Assembly (NCBI GenBank): GCA_036558265.1
Contig: DATBFY010000178.1
Coordinates: forward strand, 1 to 16,877
Reading direction: 5' to 3'
Length of the DNA stretch: 16,877 bases
Source of the DNA: RYN-433 sp036558265
Lineage (GTDB): Bacteria > Planctomycetota > Phycisphaerae > Tepidisphaerales > Tepidisphaeraceae
The translations under genes were made by a program, and so were the position numbers. Shown here one piece after another: positions 1 through 7,283 of the stretch. How positions within the stretch are numbered: position 1 is the first letter of the stretch; each line of letters begins with the position of its first letter. Under the pieces are notes generated by a model that saw only the letters and a program-made list of their open reading frames with translations, did not search any database and was not told the DNA's origin.

Positions 1-451
1 AATAGGGCACCCCCAACTGCTCATGGAGCCCTTTGAGTCGACCGTGGAACGCCTCGTAAGCCTCGTTCTGCCACTGGGTCGCCGTCGCATCGCAAAAGAA
101 CACCCGGCACCCGAACGGCCGAATCGCGTGAACCGTGCAAAGGCGGTTGGACTGGAAGGGGCATCCCGTCCCGTCCCATGCCGTCCCGTCCCATCCCGCC
201 GGGAGGGATCCGACCCCGTCCAAACCCCGCAGGAACACCGCCAGCTCCAGCGTCGTCACGTAGAGCCGGTGTCCGAACTCCTCAAAGCGGCAGCATCGCC
301 CGGATACCACACAAACCGGTCGCCGTCGCTCGACTTCGACGGCAAGCTCCCGATAGATTGCCTCGACCGATTCCCGCACGTTCGGCCGGGCGGCGGCGGT
401 GTGAACGGCCTCCCGCAGCGAGATCGCAAATTGCGCCTGATCAAGGGTCAT
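1..451 (-). CDS. YkgJ-family cysteine-cluster protein (3' end beyond the window)
   Basis: Read on the minus strand from ATG at 451, the frame stays open to the left edge, giving 150 residues and no stop. Seven cysteines fit the YkgJ / zinc- or iron-chelating family (PF03692, formerly UPF0153). They are Cys47, Cys53-Cys54 in GRCCRF, Cys97 in GCPF, Cys105, Cys115 in RPFGCR and Cys120. A YVTTLEL segment after the CC pair is also typical. Family members are small, probably cytoplasmic metal-binding proteins whose biochemical role is poorly known. The start codon overlaps the stop of the upstream phosphoesterase gene (ATGA, 448-451), which suggests translational coupling and one transcript. Residues 86-96 (GWDGTAWDGTG) come from a CCCRT-type tandem repeat sitting between the two cysteine groups. 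The family call is firm. The function is unknown. Confidence 0.82.
   Translation of the reverse strand, partial: MTLDQAQFAISLREAVHTAAARPNVRESVEAIYRELAVEVERRRPVCVVSGRCCRFEEFGHRLYVTTLELAVFLRGLDGVGSLPAGWDGTAWDGTGCPFQSNRLCTVHAIRPFGCRVFFCDATATQWQNEAYEAFHGRLKGLHEQLGVPY
165..199. repeat. In-frame tandem repeat, 5-nt CCCRT units, inside the YkgJ-like gene
   Basis: About seven consecutive 5-nt units of the type CCCGT/CCCAT lie here. They are arranged as two 15-nt copies (165-179 and 180-194) that differ at one base, then a partial unit. On the coding strand they give two WDGT repeats. Change by a whole 15-nt copy would keep the frame; change by one 5-nt unit would break it. Confidence 0.7.
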
Positions 452-2724
452 GCGCGGACGCGCCTTCGCGCAAAAACGACGGTGGGTCGAACCGGGGCGA
501 CGGCGGGCTGGGCGGCCGCTGCCGGTACCGACCGACCGGTATTGACTTCCCGGATCTGAAAATCGCCGAATCCGACCGTGCCGTCCCCATCGAAATCGGC
601 CGGGTCGTCCAGGGCTGCCGAGCCCAGGTGGGTGTAGAGTATCCGGAAGTCCGCCACGTTGACCACCCGATCCGCGTTGGCATCGCCGGGTAACTGATAG
701 AAGGTGAAGGACTTCCCGTCACCCCCCTTTCCATTGCCGTTGCCGTCGAGGGCGTTCCCCGCAAGGTCGGCAATGCCCGCGCCGATCGTCCCCGTGTAAT
801 TTCCGTTTTCGAGCGTTTCGTAAGGCAGCGCGGGGAAATACCAGGTTGCCTGTTCGGACAGGGCATTGCAGATCACGTCCATGGACGCTGAGGGCGTCGT
901 CTTGCCGGTTGTGGTGTTCTTGAGCGTTAGCTGGGCGAGGGGGGCGACGACGGGCTCGTCAAAGGTCGCTTCGATCCGTTTGACATTCGTGCTGGACGTT
1001 TGGCCGTTGAATCGGATCGCCGCGACCCTGGGAGGGGTCCGATCGATCCGGATGAGAAGCGGCAAGGACGCCGGCGATGCATCCACGATTGCCGAAATCG
1101 AGTGTGTTCCTTCTCCCAACCCGGCGACCGCGATCGAATAGGTTCCGTCGGGACCCGCGGTCCCGCTCCCGACGGCCTGCTCGTCTGCCAGGATCTGGAC
1201 GGCCGAGCCCGCCGGCGCCAGGCCGGTGAAGGTGAGGGTGGTGGCGTTGGTGATGTTGTCGTCGTTGGCGATCCCGCTGTCGCTTGCCGCCGCCAGATCG
1301 GGCTGTGAGGTGGGGGGTAGCAGCGTGGTCGTGCTCGAGTTGGCGAATGGCGAGTCGCCCGCGGCGGCGGTGAATGCGCGCACGCGATAGTAATACACCG
1401 TCCCGGGCGACAGTCCGGTCACACTGAAGGACGTCTGGGCTGCCGGCGTCGTGCCGATCGGGTCGTAGACGATGCCGTCGGCGGACTGTTCGACCTTGTA
1501 CCCCCCTGCTCCCTCGACGGCATCCCATTTCAAATCGATGCGGGAGTCGGTTATGGGGGTGGCGGTGAGCTTCGCGGGCGCGACAACGCCGGTTAGGTTT
1601 CCCGCGGGCGTTACAACCGTCGCGTCCGATGGCTGGGCCGAGTCCCCGGCGGTATTGAAGGACTCAACGCGATAGGCATAGTGGGTACCACCGGTCAAAT
1701 CCAGGTCAGAGTAGCGCGTGACGCCGGGCCCGAGCATGGCGATGGTCTGGAAGGCCACCCCTGCTGCGGAGCGTTCAAGCCGGAACCCACTCTCGTCACC
1801 GGAGTTATCGGACCAGGTCAGGTCCACCTGGCGTGCGGATATCGGCGATGCGGTCAGGTCGGAGGGTGAAAGCGGTGCTGTCGTGCTGGCGTTCAAAGTG
1901 AAGCTGTCGATCAGTTGGCCGGAGCGGGTGATCTCCTGGAAGGTGATCTGCGCATCGGTCGCGTCCACCTTGAGGGCGCCCCAGTCGTCGTTGTAGCGCA
2001 CCTGGCTCCCCGCGACCGTCTTGACCCAGGGGTAGAGGCTTGGGTTGCCGCCGTTGCCGGTGACCAGGTACGGCAGATTGTCTACCGGATCGATGATCCG
2101 TTCGTAGACGTGGTCGTGGCCGCTGAGGACGATGTCGGCTCCCCATTGTTTGAACGGCCATTGCATTTCGAGATCGGATCCGTGCTCGCTGGATGAGAAG
2201 GCGGACTGGTGGAAGTAGACCACGTTCCAGACCGAGGTGGACTGGGCCATGCGATCCTGAAGCCACTGTCCCTGCACCGATTGTGGCGTCTTTCCGTCAG
2301 GCTCGTTGGGATCGCTGTCCAGGCAGAAGAAATGCACCGGTCCGGCGGTGAAGTCGTAATACCGCTCGTTTCCGGGCAACGTGAAGTAATCCAGGTAAGG
2401 CCTGGGCAGGTTGGGAACGCCGCTCGCGCCGAACCAGTCGTGATTGCCAAGAGTTGGGAAAAAGCGGTTTTCTTCCGACCCCGCACCGTAAACTCCGGCA
2501 TAATTCCCGATAAACTCGTGATAATACTGCCCAACATTCGCATCCAGCGTCGACCCTTGGCCATAGGAGTAGTTGTTATCTCCCGTGGTGAGCAGGAGAT
2601 CGGGATTCCAGCTCTTGATCCGCCGGGCGACTTGGCCTTCGACGGGATTGGCAAAGCCGTAGTCGCCGACGACGGCGAAGCGAAGCCCGGAGGTGAGAAG
2701 CTGGCGCGGCTCGAGTGCCTCCAT
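448..2724 (-). CDS. Secreted metallophosphoesterase with LEPR-XLL motif, FN3/Ig-like domains and dockerin
   Basis: The product is 758 aa from ATG 2724. The N-terminus begins MEALEPRQLL, the LEPR-XLL signature seen near the N-terminus of many planctomycete exported proteins. A calcineurin-type phosphoesterase domain follows (about residues 14-265), most like purple acid phosphatases. All metal-ligand motifs are present: D21 in GDYG, D49 in GDNNY, N94-H95 in GNHD, H172, and H203/H205 in GHDH. Two fibronectin type III-like modules come next (about 285-370 and 375-465), then an Ig-like module (about 470-560), a Big/SwmB-like stretch opening with DRTPP, and a type I dockerin with two calcium loops (about 680-729). 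The tail is basic. A phosphomonoesterase or phosphodiesterase acting outside the cytoplasm is inferred; the substrate is unknown. The start is uncertain: an in-frame GTG at 2760 would add 12 residues including K and R. No Shine-Dalgarno sequence is visible at either. The stop overlaps the next gene's ATG. Confidence 0.88.
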   Translation of the reverse strand: MEALEPRQLLTSGLRFAVVGDYGFANPVEGQVARRIKSWNPDLLLTTGDNNYSYGQGSTLDANVGQYYHEFIGNYAGVYGAGSEENRFFPTLGNHDWFGASGVPNLPRPYLDYFTLPGNERYYDFTAGPVHFFCLDSDPNEPDGKTPQSVQGQWLQDRMAQSTSVWNVVYFHQSAFSSSEHGSDLEMQWPFKQWGADIVLSGHDHVYERIIDPVDNLPYLVTGNGGNPSLYPWVKTVAGSQVRYNDDWGALKVDATDAQITFQEITRSGQLIDSFTLNASTTAPLSPSDLTASPISARQVDLTWSDNSGDESGFRLERSAAGVAFQTIAMLGPGVTRYSDLDLTGGTHYAYRVESFNTAGDSAQPSDATVVTPAGNLTGVVAPAKLTATPITDSRIDLKWDAVEGAGGYKVEQSADGIVYDPIGTTPAAQTSFSVTGLSPGTVYYYRVRAFTAAAGDSPFANSSTTTLLPPTSQPDLAAASDSGIANDDNITNATTLTFTGLAPAGSAVQILADEQAVGSGTAGPDGTYSIAVAGLGEGTHSISAIVDASPASLPLLIRIDRTPPRVAAIRFNGQTSSTNVKRIEATFDEPVVAPLAQLTLKNTTTGKTTPSASMDVICNALSEQATWYFPALPYETLENGNYTGTIGAGIADLAGNALDGNGNGKGGDGKSFTFYQLPGDANADRVVNVADFRILYTHLGSAALDDPADFDGDGTVGFGDFQIREVNTGRSVPAAAAQPAVAPVRPTVVFARRRVRA

Positions 2725-2768
2725 TGTTCTTGCGGTGACGGGTCGGGCAGCGGTCTTCACGAAACCTG

Positions 2769-2774
2769 AATATA
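2769..2774 (-). promoter_or_regulatory. Possible -10 box (TATATT) for the phosphoesterase gene
   Basis: On the minus strand TATATT at 2774-2769 lies 8 nt before the in-frame GTG (2760) and 44 nt before the ATG (2724). I see no convincing -35 box. It would make the GTG start nearly leaderless, or give the ATG a short leader. Confidence 0.35.
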
Positions 2775-2852
2775 GCAGAAGCGGGCCCGGGGACCGGTCG
2801 ATAGTGGATGAACTTGCCGCCCGGCGGGCTCGTAACTCATTGGCCTCTGGGC

Positions 2853-2858
2853 TACAAT
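2853..2858 (+). promoter_or_regulatory. Putative -10 box (TACAAT) of the signal peptidase gene
   Basis: TACAAT, within GGGCTACAATC, ends 12 nt before the ATG at 2871. No Shine-Dalgarno sequence lies in those 12 nt and no good -35 box is present. The expected start of transcription, 6-7 nt downstream of the box, leaves a leader of only about 5 nt. The same box at the same distance precedes the gene at 8944. Confidence 0.5.
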
Positions 2859-2870
2859 CTGCGGATCCCC

Positions 2871-3581
2871 ATGACCCCACATACCCGACGGAAGCTGATC
2901 CATTACTGGCGGCGTCAGATCAGGCCGATCCTGCTGCTGGTGCTGTTGTTCACGTCGTTCCGCTCGACCTTTGCGGACTGGAACGACGTCCCGACGGGGT
3001 CGATGAAGCCGACGATCTTTGAAGGGGATCGGATCTTCGTGAATAAGCTCGCGTACGGATTGAAGTTTCCTTACACGACCTGGCACCTGGCGAAATGGTC
3101 GGGGCCGCAGCGGGGGGAGATCGCGGTGTTCTACTCGCCGGATGACGGCATCCGGCTGGTGAAGCGCGTGGTGGGGCTGCCGGGGGATCGCATCCAGTAC
3201 AAGAACGGGTTCCTGACGATCAACGGGAAGGCGTTGTCGTACACGCCCTGGGATCCGCCGGACAACTCGTCGATCCCGACGGATCAGCAGAAGAACTACG
3301 ACTTTTACACGGAGCAGCTTGGGGATCACGCGCACATCGTGGCGTTGCTGAAGTCGCCGGGCCGGCAGGTGATTCGGGACTTCGACGAGTACACGGTCCC
3401 GCCGGACCATTACTTCATGATGGGTGACAACCGGGACAACAGCAAGGATTCGCGGTACTTCCGGGGACATTATGTGGAGCGGGACCAGATCCTGGGCCGG
3501 GCGAACCGGATCGTGTTCTCGCTGGATTATGATGATATGTGGTTGCCGCGGAAGGATCGGTTCCTGCACGCGTTGAAGTAA
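2871..3581 (+). CDS. lepB: Signal peptidase I
   Basis: The product is 236 aa. Type I signal peptidases cut signal peptides from exported proteins at the outer face of the inner membrane, using a Ser/Lys dyad. A single N-terminal membrane segment (about residues 17-34) is followed by the catalytic box GSMKPT with Ser44, then KRVVGLPGD with general-base Lys98, then MMGDNRDNSKDSR near the C-terminus. These match boxes B, D and E of the S26 family. The protein is compact compared with the E. coli enzyme (one predicted membrane anchor, about 90 residues shorter). ATG 2871 was chosen because a TACAAT box lies 12 nt upstream and the basic N-terminus MTPHTRRK suits a membrane anchor; an upstream in-frame ATG at 2808 would precede the promoter. 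It is transcribed away from a secreted phosphoesterase and ends at a hairpin terminator. Confidence 0.95.
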   Translation: MTPHTRRKLIHYWRRQIRPILLLVLLFTSFRSTFADWNDVPTGSMKPTIFEGDRIFVNKLAYGLKFPYTTWHLAKWSGPQRGEIAVFYSPDDGIRLVKRVVGLPGDRIQYKNGFLTINGKALSYTPWDPPDNSSIPTDQQKNYDFYTEQLGDHAHIVALLKSPGRQVIRDFDEYTVPPDHYFMMGDNRDNSKDSRYFRGHYVERDQILGRANRIVFSLDYDDMWLPRKDRFLHALK

Positions 3582-3610
3582 GGCAGGCTGACCCAAACTG
3601 ATTCAAAACG

Positions 3611-3640
3611 ACCCACGGCGACGTTGCCGTGGGTTATTTC
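3611..3640 (+). terminator. Rho-independent-type terminator after the signal peptidase gene
   Basis: ACCCACGGC (3611-3619) and GCCGTGGGT (3626-3634) form a perfect 9-bp stem with a 6-nt loop, followed by the T-rich stretch TATTTCTT. It starts 30 nt after the stop codon and isolates this gene from pyruvate carboxylase. Confidence 0.8.
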
Positions 3641-3672
3641 TTGGGGCGCGTCACGGCGCGCGGCGTGGCGTC

Positions 3673-3700
3673 TTGAAAATGGGGTGATGCTTCCCACAAT
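3673..3700 (+). promoter_or_regulatory. Possible sigma70-type promoter of pyruvate carboxylase
   Basis: TTGAAA (3673-3678) and CACAAT (3695-3700) are separated by 16 nt, giving a weak -35/-10 pair and a leader of roughly 45 nt before ATG 3753. It lies just downstream of the terminator. A 9-nt direct repeat, ACTGGCAAC (3721-3729 and 3735-3743), sits in the leader; its role is unknown. Confidence 0.4.
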
Positions 3701-3752
3701 ACCCGCGGCCGTGGCCGGCTACTGGCAACGAACAACTGGCAACTTCCTCCCC

Positions 3753-6700
3753 ATGAAAAAGCTTCTCGTCGCCAACCGGTCTGAGATCGCGATCCGCGTG
3801 TTCCGCGCGGCCACCGAGCTGGGCCTGACGACCGTGGCCGTGTACACGTATGAGGACCGCTTCTCGCTGCACCGGTTCAAGGCGGACGAGTCGTACCAGA
3901 TCGGGCCCGAAGAGGGCGGCGAGCCGGTCAAGGGGTATTTGAATATCGAGAACCTGATCGCGATCGCCAAGGAAGTGGGGGCGGACGCGATCCACCCGGG
4001 CTACGGATTCCTATCCGAGAATGCGCATCTGGCGCGGGCGTGCGGGGAGAACGGGATCACGTTCGTCGGTCCGACGCCGGAGCTGCTGGAGACGTTCGGC
4101 GACAAGACGGCTGCGAAAAAGCTGGCGGTGAAGACCAGCGTGCCGACGGTTCCGGGCACCGAGGACGCGCTGGCGGACCTGAAGCAGGTGAAGTCGGCGG
4201 CGCAGCGGATCGGGTATCCGGTGATCATCAAGGCGAGCTTCGGCGGGGGCGGGCGCGGGATGCGCGTGGTGAAGAACGCGGACGAGCTGGCCGGCAAGCT
4301 GGAGGAGGCGCAGCGGGAGGCGGGTGCGGCGTTCGGGCGTCCGGAGGTGTTCGTCGAGAAATACATCGCCCGCGCCAAGCACATCGAGGTGCAGATCCTG
4401 GCGGACGCGCACGGGAACCTGGTTCACCTGTGGGAGCGCGACTGCTCGGTGCAGCGGCGGCACCAGAAGGTGGTGGAGGTGGCGCCGGCGTGGAACCTGT
4501 CGGCGAGTCTGCGGCAGCGGATCTGCGAGGCGGCGGTGCGGCTGTGCAAGGGGGCGGGGTATCGCAACGCGGGGACGGTCGAGTTCCTGGTGGACGTGGA
4601 CGCGGATGAGTTTTACTTCATCGAGGTCAACCCGCGGATCCAGGTGGAGCATACCGTCACGGAGGTGGTGACGGGGATTGATATCGTCAAGAGTCAAATT
4701 CTCGTGGCGCAAGGCGCGCGGCTCTTCGAGCCGCCGCTAAACATTCCGGCGCAGGAGGATATTGCGACCAACGGGGTGGCGATCCAGGCGCGGATCACGA
4801 CGGAGGACGCGGAGAACAACTTTATCCCGGATTACGGGCGGATCACCACCTACCGATCGGCGGGTGGGTTCGCGGTGCGGCTCGACGGCGGCAATGGCTT
4901 TGGCGGGGCGGTGATCACGCCCTACTTCGATTCGCTGCTGGTGAAGATCACGACCTGGGGGGCGGATCACCACGAGTGCATCCGGCGGATGGATCGCTCG
5001 CTGCGGGAATTTCGCATCCGGGGCGTTAAGACGAACATCCCATTCCTCGAGAACCTGATCAACCACAAGACGTTCGTCTCGGGGGATGCGACGACGACGT
5101 TCATCGACACCTCGCCGGAGCTGTTCCGCTTCAAGCCGCGTCGCGACCGGGCGACCAAGCTGCTGTCGTACCTGGGGGACGTGATCATCAACGGGCGCCC
5201 GGAGGTGAAGGGAAAGGTCAAGGCGAAGAAGGAGCTTGCGGAGCCGGTCATACCCCCGTATCCGATGGGCCAGACGCCGCCGCCGGGCACGCGGAACAAG
5301 CTGCTGGAGCTGGGCCCGGAGAAGTTCTGCCGCTGGGTGACCAAACAGAAGCGGTTGTTCTTCACGGACACGACGATGCGGGATGCGCACCAGTCGCTCC
5401 TGGCGACGCGGGTGCGGACGTACGACCTGTTGAAGATCGCCGAGCCGGTGGCGCACCTGATGCCGCAGGCGTTTTCGCTGGAGATGTGGGGCGGGGCGAC
5501 GTTTGACTCGGCGATGCGGTTTCTGAACGAGGATCCGTGGGATCGCCTGATCCAGTTGCGCAAGAAGATCCCGAACATCCTCTTTCAGATGCTGCTGCGC
5601 GCCAGCAGCGTGGTGGGGTACACCAATTACCCGGACAACGTGGTGCGGGAGTTCATCAAGCGGGCGGCGGCGCACGGGATGGACGTGTTCCGGGTGTTCG
5701 ATGCGCTCAACAGCGTGGAGAACATGAAGGTGGCGATGGAGGCCGTGCGCGAGCAGCCCAACGCGCTGCTGGAAGCCGCCATCTGCTACACGGGCGACAT
5801 CCTGGACCCCAGGCGCACGAAGTACTCGCTGAAGTATTACGTGAGCATGGCTAAAGAGCTCGTGAAAATGGGGACGCACATCCTGGGGATCAAGGACATG
5901 GCGGGGCTGTGCAAGCCGTACGCGGCATACGAGCTGGTCAAGGCGCTCCGCAACGAGGTGGACGTGCCGATCCACTTCCACACGCACGACACGAGCGGGA
6001 TCAACGGCGGGTCGGTGCTGCGGGCGCATGATGCGGGGGTTCACATCGCCGACGCGGCGCTGGCGTCGATGTCGGGGATGACGAGCCAGCCGTGCCTGAA
6101 CTCGCTGGTGGCGGCGGTGGCGAACACGCCGCGGGACTCGGGGATGGATACGACGGCACTGCAGCACCTGTCGGACTACTGGGAGGTGGTGCGGCAGCAG
6201 TACTACCCGTTCGAGGAGGACGTCAAGGCCCCGGCGTCGGACGTCTACCACCACGAGATGCCGGGCGGGCAGTACACGAACCTCAAGCAGCAGGCCAAGA
6301 GCATGGGCCTGGAGACCCGCTGGAACGAGATCGCCGACACGTACGCGCAGGTGAACCAGCTTTTCGGGGACATCGTGAAGGTGACGCCGTCGAGCAAAGT
6401 CGTAGGCGACCTGGCGCTTTTCATGGTGACCAACGGCCTGTCGGCGATGGACGTCCTGACGCCGGGCAAGAAACTGTCGTTCCCCAAGAGCGTCGTGGGG
6501 ATGATGCAGGGAGAGATCGGGTTCCCCGAGGGAGGCTTCCCCAAAGTCTTGCAGCGGATCATCCTGGATTCGGCAGGGGTGAAGCCGATCAAGGGGAGGC
6601 CGGGTGCGACGCTGCCGAAGGCGAACTTCAACGCGACGCGGAAGGAACTGGAGGGCAAGACGCACCACGAGCCGAGCGACGAGGATGCGCTGTCGTATCT

Positions 6701-7244
6701 GCTGTACCCGCAGGTTTACGTCGATTTCGACAAGCATCGGGCCCGATATGACAACACATCCGTGCTGCCGACGCCGGCGTTCTTTTACGGGCTGGAGAGC
6801 GGGGAGGAAATCACGGTTGAGATCGAGCCGGGGAAGCTGCTGATCATCAAGTATCTGACGACCAGCGATCCGCGTGACGACGGGACGCGGACGGTCTTCT
6901 TCGAGTTGAACGGCCAGCCGCGGGAAGTGGTGATCGCGGATCGGTCATTGGAGGCGAGCCTGCACAAGCATCCGAAGGCGGACCCCGAAGACCCGGATCA
7001 CGTGGCGGCGCCGATGCCGGGGAAGGTCTCGACGGTGGCGGTGAAGAAGGGGCAGGAGGTGAAGGCGGGCGAGCGGCTGTTGAGCATCGAGGCGATGAAG
7101 ATGGAGACGGCGGTCTACTGCCCGCGTGACGCGAAGGTGGCGGACGTGCTGGTGAAGCCGGGATCGATCGTGGCGGCGCAGGACCTGATGCTGACGCTGG
7201 AGGGGGGCGAGGTGGGGGGTGGGCAGACGGTGTTCAAGAAGTAA
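3753..7244 (+). CDS. pyc: Pyruvate carboxylase
   Basis: The 1163-aa, single-chain enzyme is the usual length for alpha4-type pyruvate carboxylase. It uses ATP, bicarbonate and biotin to make oxaloacetate from pyruvate, an anaplerotic and gluconeogenic step in the cytoplasm. Biotin carboxylase occupies about residues 1-450: MKKLLVANRSEIAIR at the start, the ATP-grasp glycine loop near 163, ERDCSVQRRHQK at 228-239 and EVNPRIQVEHTVTE at 291-304. The carboxyltransferase (about 530-800) shows TDTTMRDAHQS with metal ligand D544, the carbamylatable K714 in GIKDMAGL, and metal ligands H743/H745 in HFHTHD. A PYC/OADA region follows, then the biotinyl domain with EAMKMET, biotin site K1116. Start: the conserved MKKLLVANRSEIA opens at ATG 3753; an in-frame ATG at 3624 lies inside the upstream terminator and adds unconserved sequence. 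No Shine-Dalgarno sequence is seen. The biotin ligase gene follows directly. Confidence 0.97.
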   Translation: MKKLLVANRSEIAIRVFRAATELGLTTVAVYTYEDRFSLHRFKADESYQIGPEEGGEPVKGYLNIENLIAIAKEVGADAIHPGYGFLSENAHLARACGENGITFVGPTPELLETFGDKTAAKKLAVKTSVPTVPGTEDALADLKQVKSAAQRIGYPVIIKASFGGGGRGMRVVKNADELAGKLEEAQREAGAAFGRPEVFVEKYIARAKHIEVQILADAHGNLVHLWERDCSVQRRHQKVVEVAPAWNLSASLRQRICEAAVRLCKGAGYRNAGTVEFLVDVDADEFYFIEVNPRIQVEHTVTEVVTGIDIVKSQILVAQGARLFEPPLNIPAQEDIATNGVAIQARITTEDAENNFIPDYGRITTYRSAGGFAVRLDGGNGFGGAVITPYFDSLLVKITTWGADHHECIRRMDRSLREFRIRGVKTNIPFLENLINHKTFVSGDATTTFIDTSPELFRFKPRRDRATKLLSYLGDVIINGRPEVKGKVKAKKELAEPVIPPYPMGQTPPPGTRNKLLELGPEKFCRWVTKQKRLFFTDTTMRDAHQSLLATRVRTYDLLKIAEPVAHLMPQAFSLEMWGGATFDSAMRFLNEDPWDRLIQLRKKIPNILFQMLLRASSVVGYTNYPDNVVREFIKRAAAHGMDVFRVFDALNSVENMKVAMEAVREQPNALLEAAICYTGDILDPRRTKYSLKYYVSMAKELVKMGTHILGIKDMAGLCKPYAAYELVKALRNEVDVPIHFHTHDTSGINGGSVLRAHDAGVHIADAALASMSGMTSQPCLNSLVAAVANTPRDSGMDTTALQHLSDYWEVVRQQYYPFEEDVKAPASDVYHHEMPGGQYTNLKQQAKSMGLETRWNEIADTYAQVNQLFGDIVKVTPSSKVVGDLALFMVTNGLSAMDVLTPGKKLSFPKSVVGMMQGEIGFPEGGFPKVLQRIILDSAGVKPIKGRPGATLPKANFNATRKELEGKTHHEPSDEDALSYLLYPQVYVDFDKHRARYDNTSVLPTPAFFYGLESGEEITVEIEPGKLLIIKYLTTSDPRDDGTRTVFFELNGQPREVVIADRSLEASLHKHPKADPEDPDHVAAPMPGKVSTVAVKKGQEVKAGERLLSIEAMKMETAVYCPRDAKVADVLVKPGSIVAAQDLMLTLEGGEVGGGQTVFKK

Positions 7245-7283
7245 TCGTGTCTGAGGGGGCGAAAGATTTGAGGCGGGATTAGG

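Noticed and set aside
23..693. Plus-strand open frames opposite the left end
   Set aside because: They are antisense to the YkgJ-like gene and to the dockerin end of the phosphoesterase, which have clear motifs; their translations are Arg/Pro-rich and resemble nothing.
3624..3752. Longer start for pyruvate carboxylase
   Set aside because: It would begin inside the terminator hairpin of the previous gene and adds sequence unlike the conserved family N-terminus.
4737..6737. A 666-codon minus-strand open frame inside pyruvate carboxylase
   Set aside because: It is a shadow created by the GC-rich codon use of the carboxylase; the product is R/H/V/L-rich with no recognisable domain.
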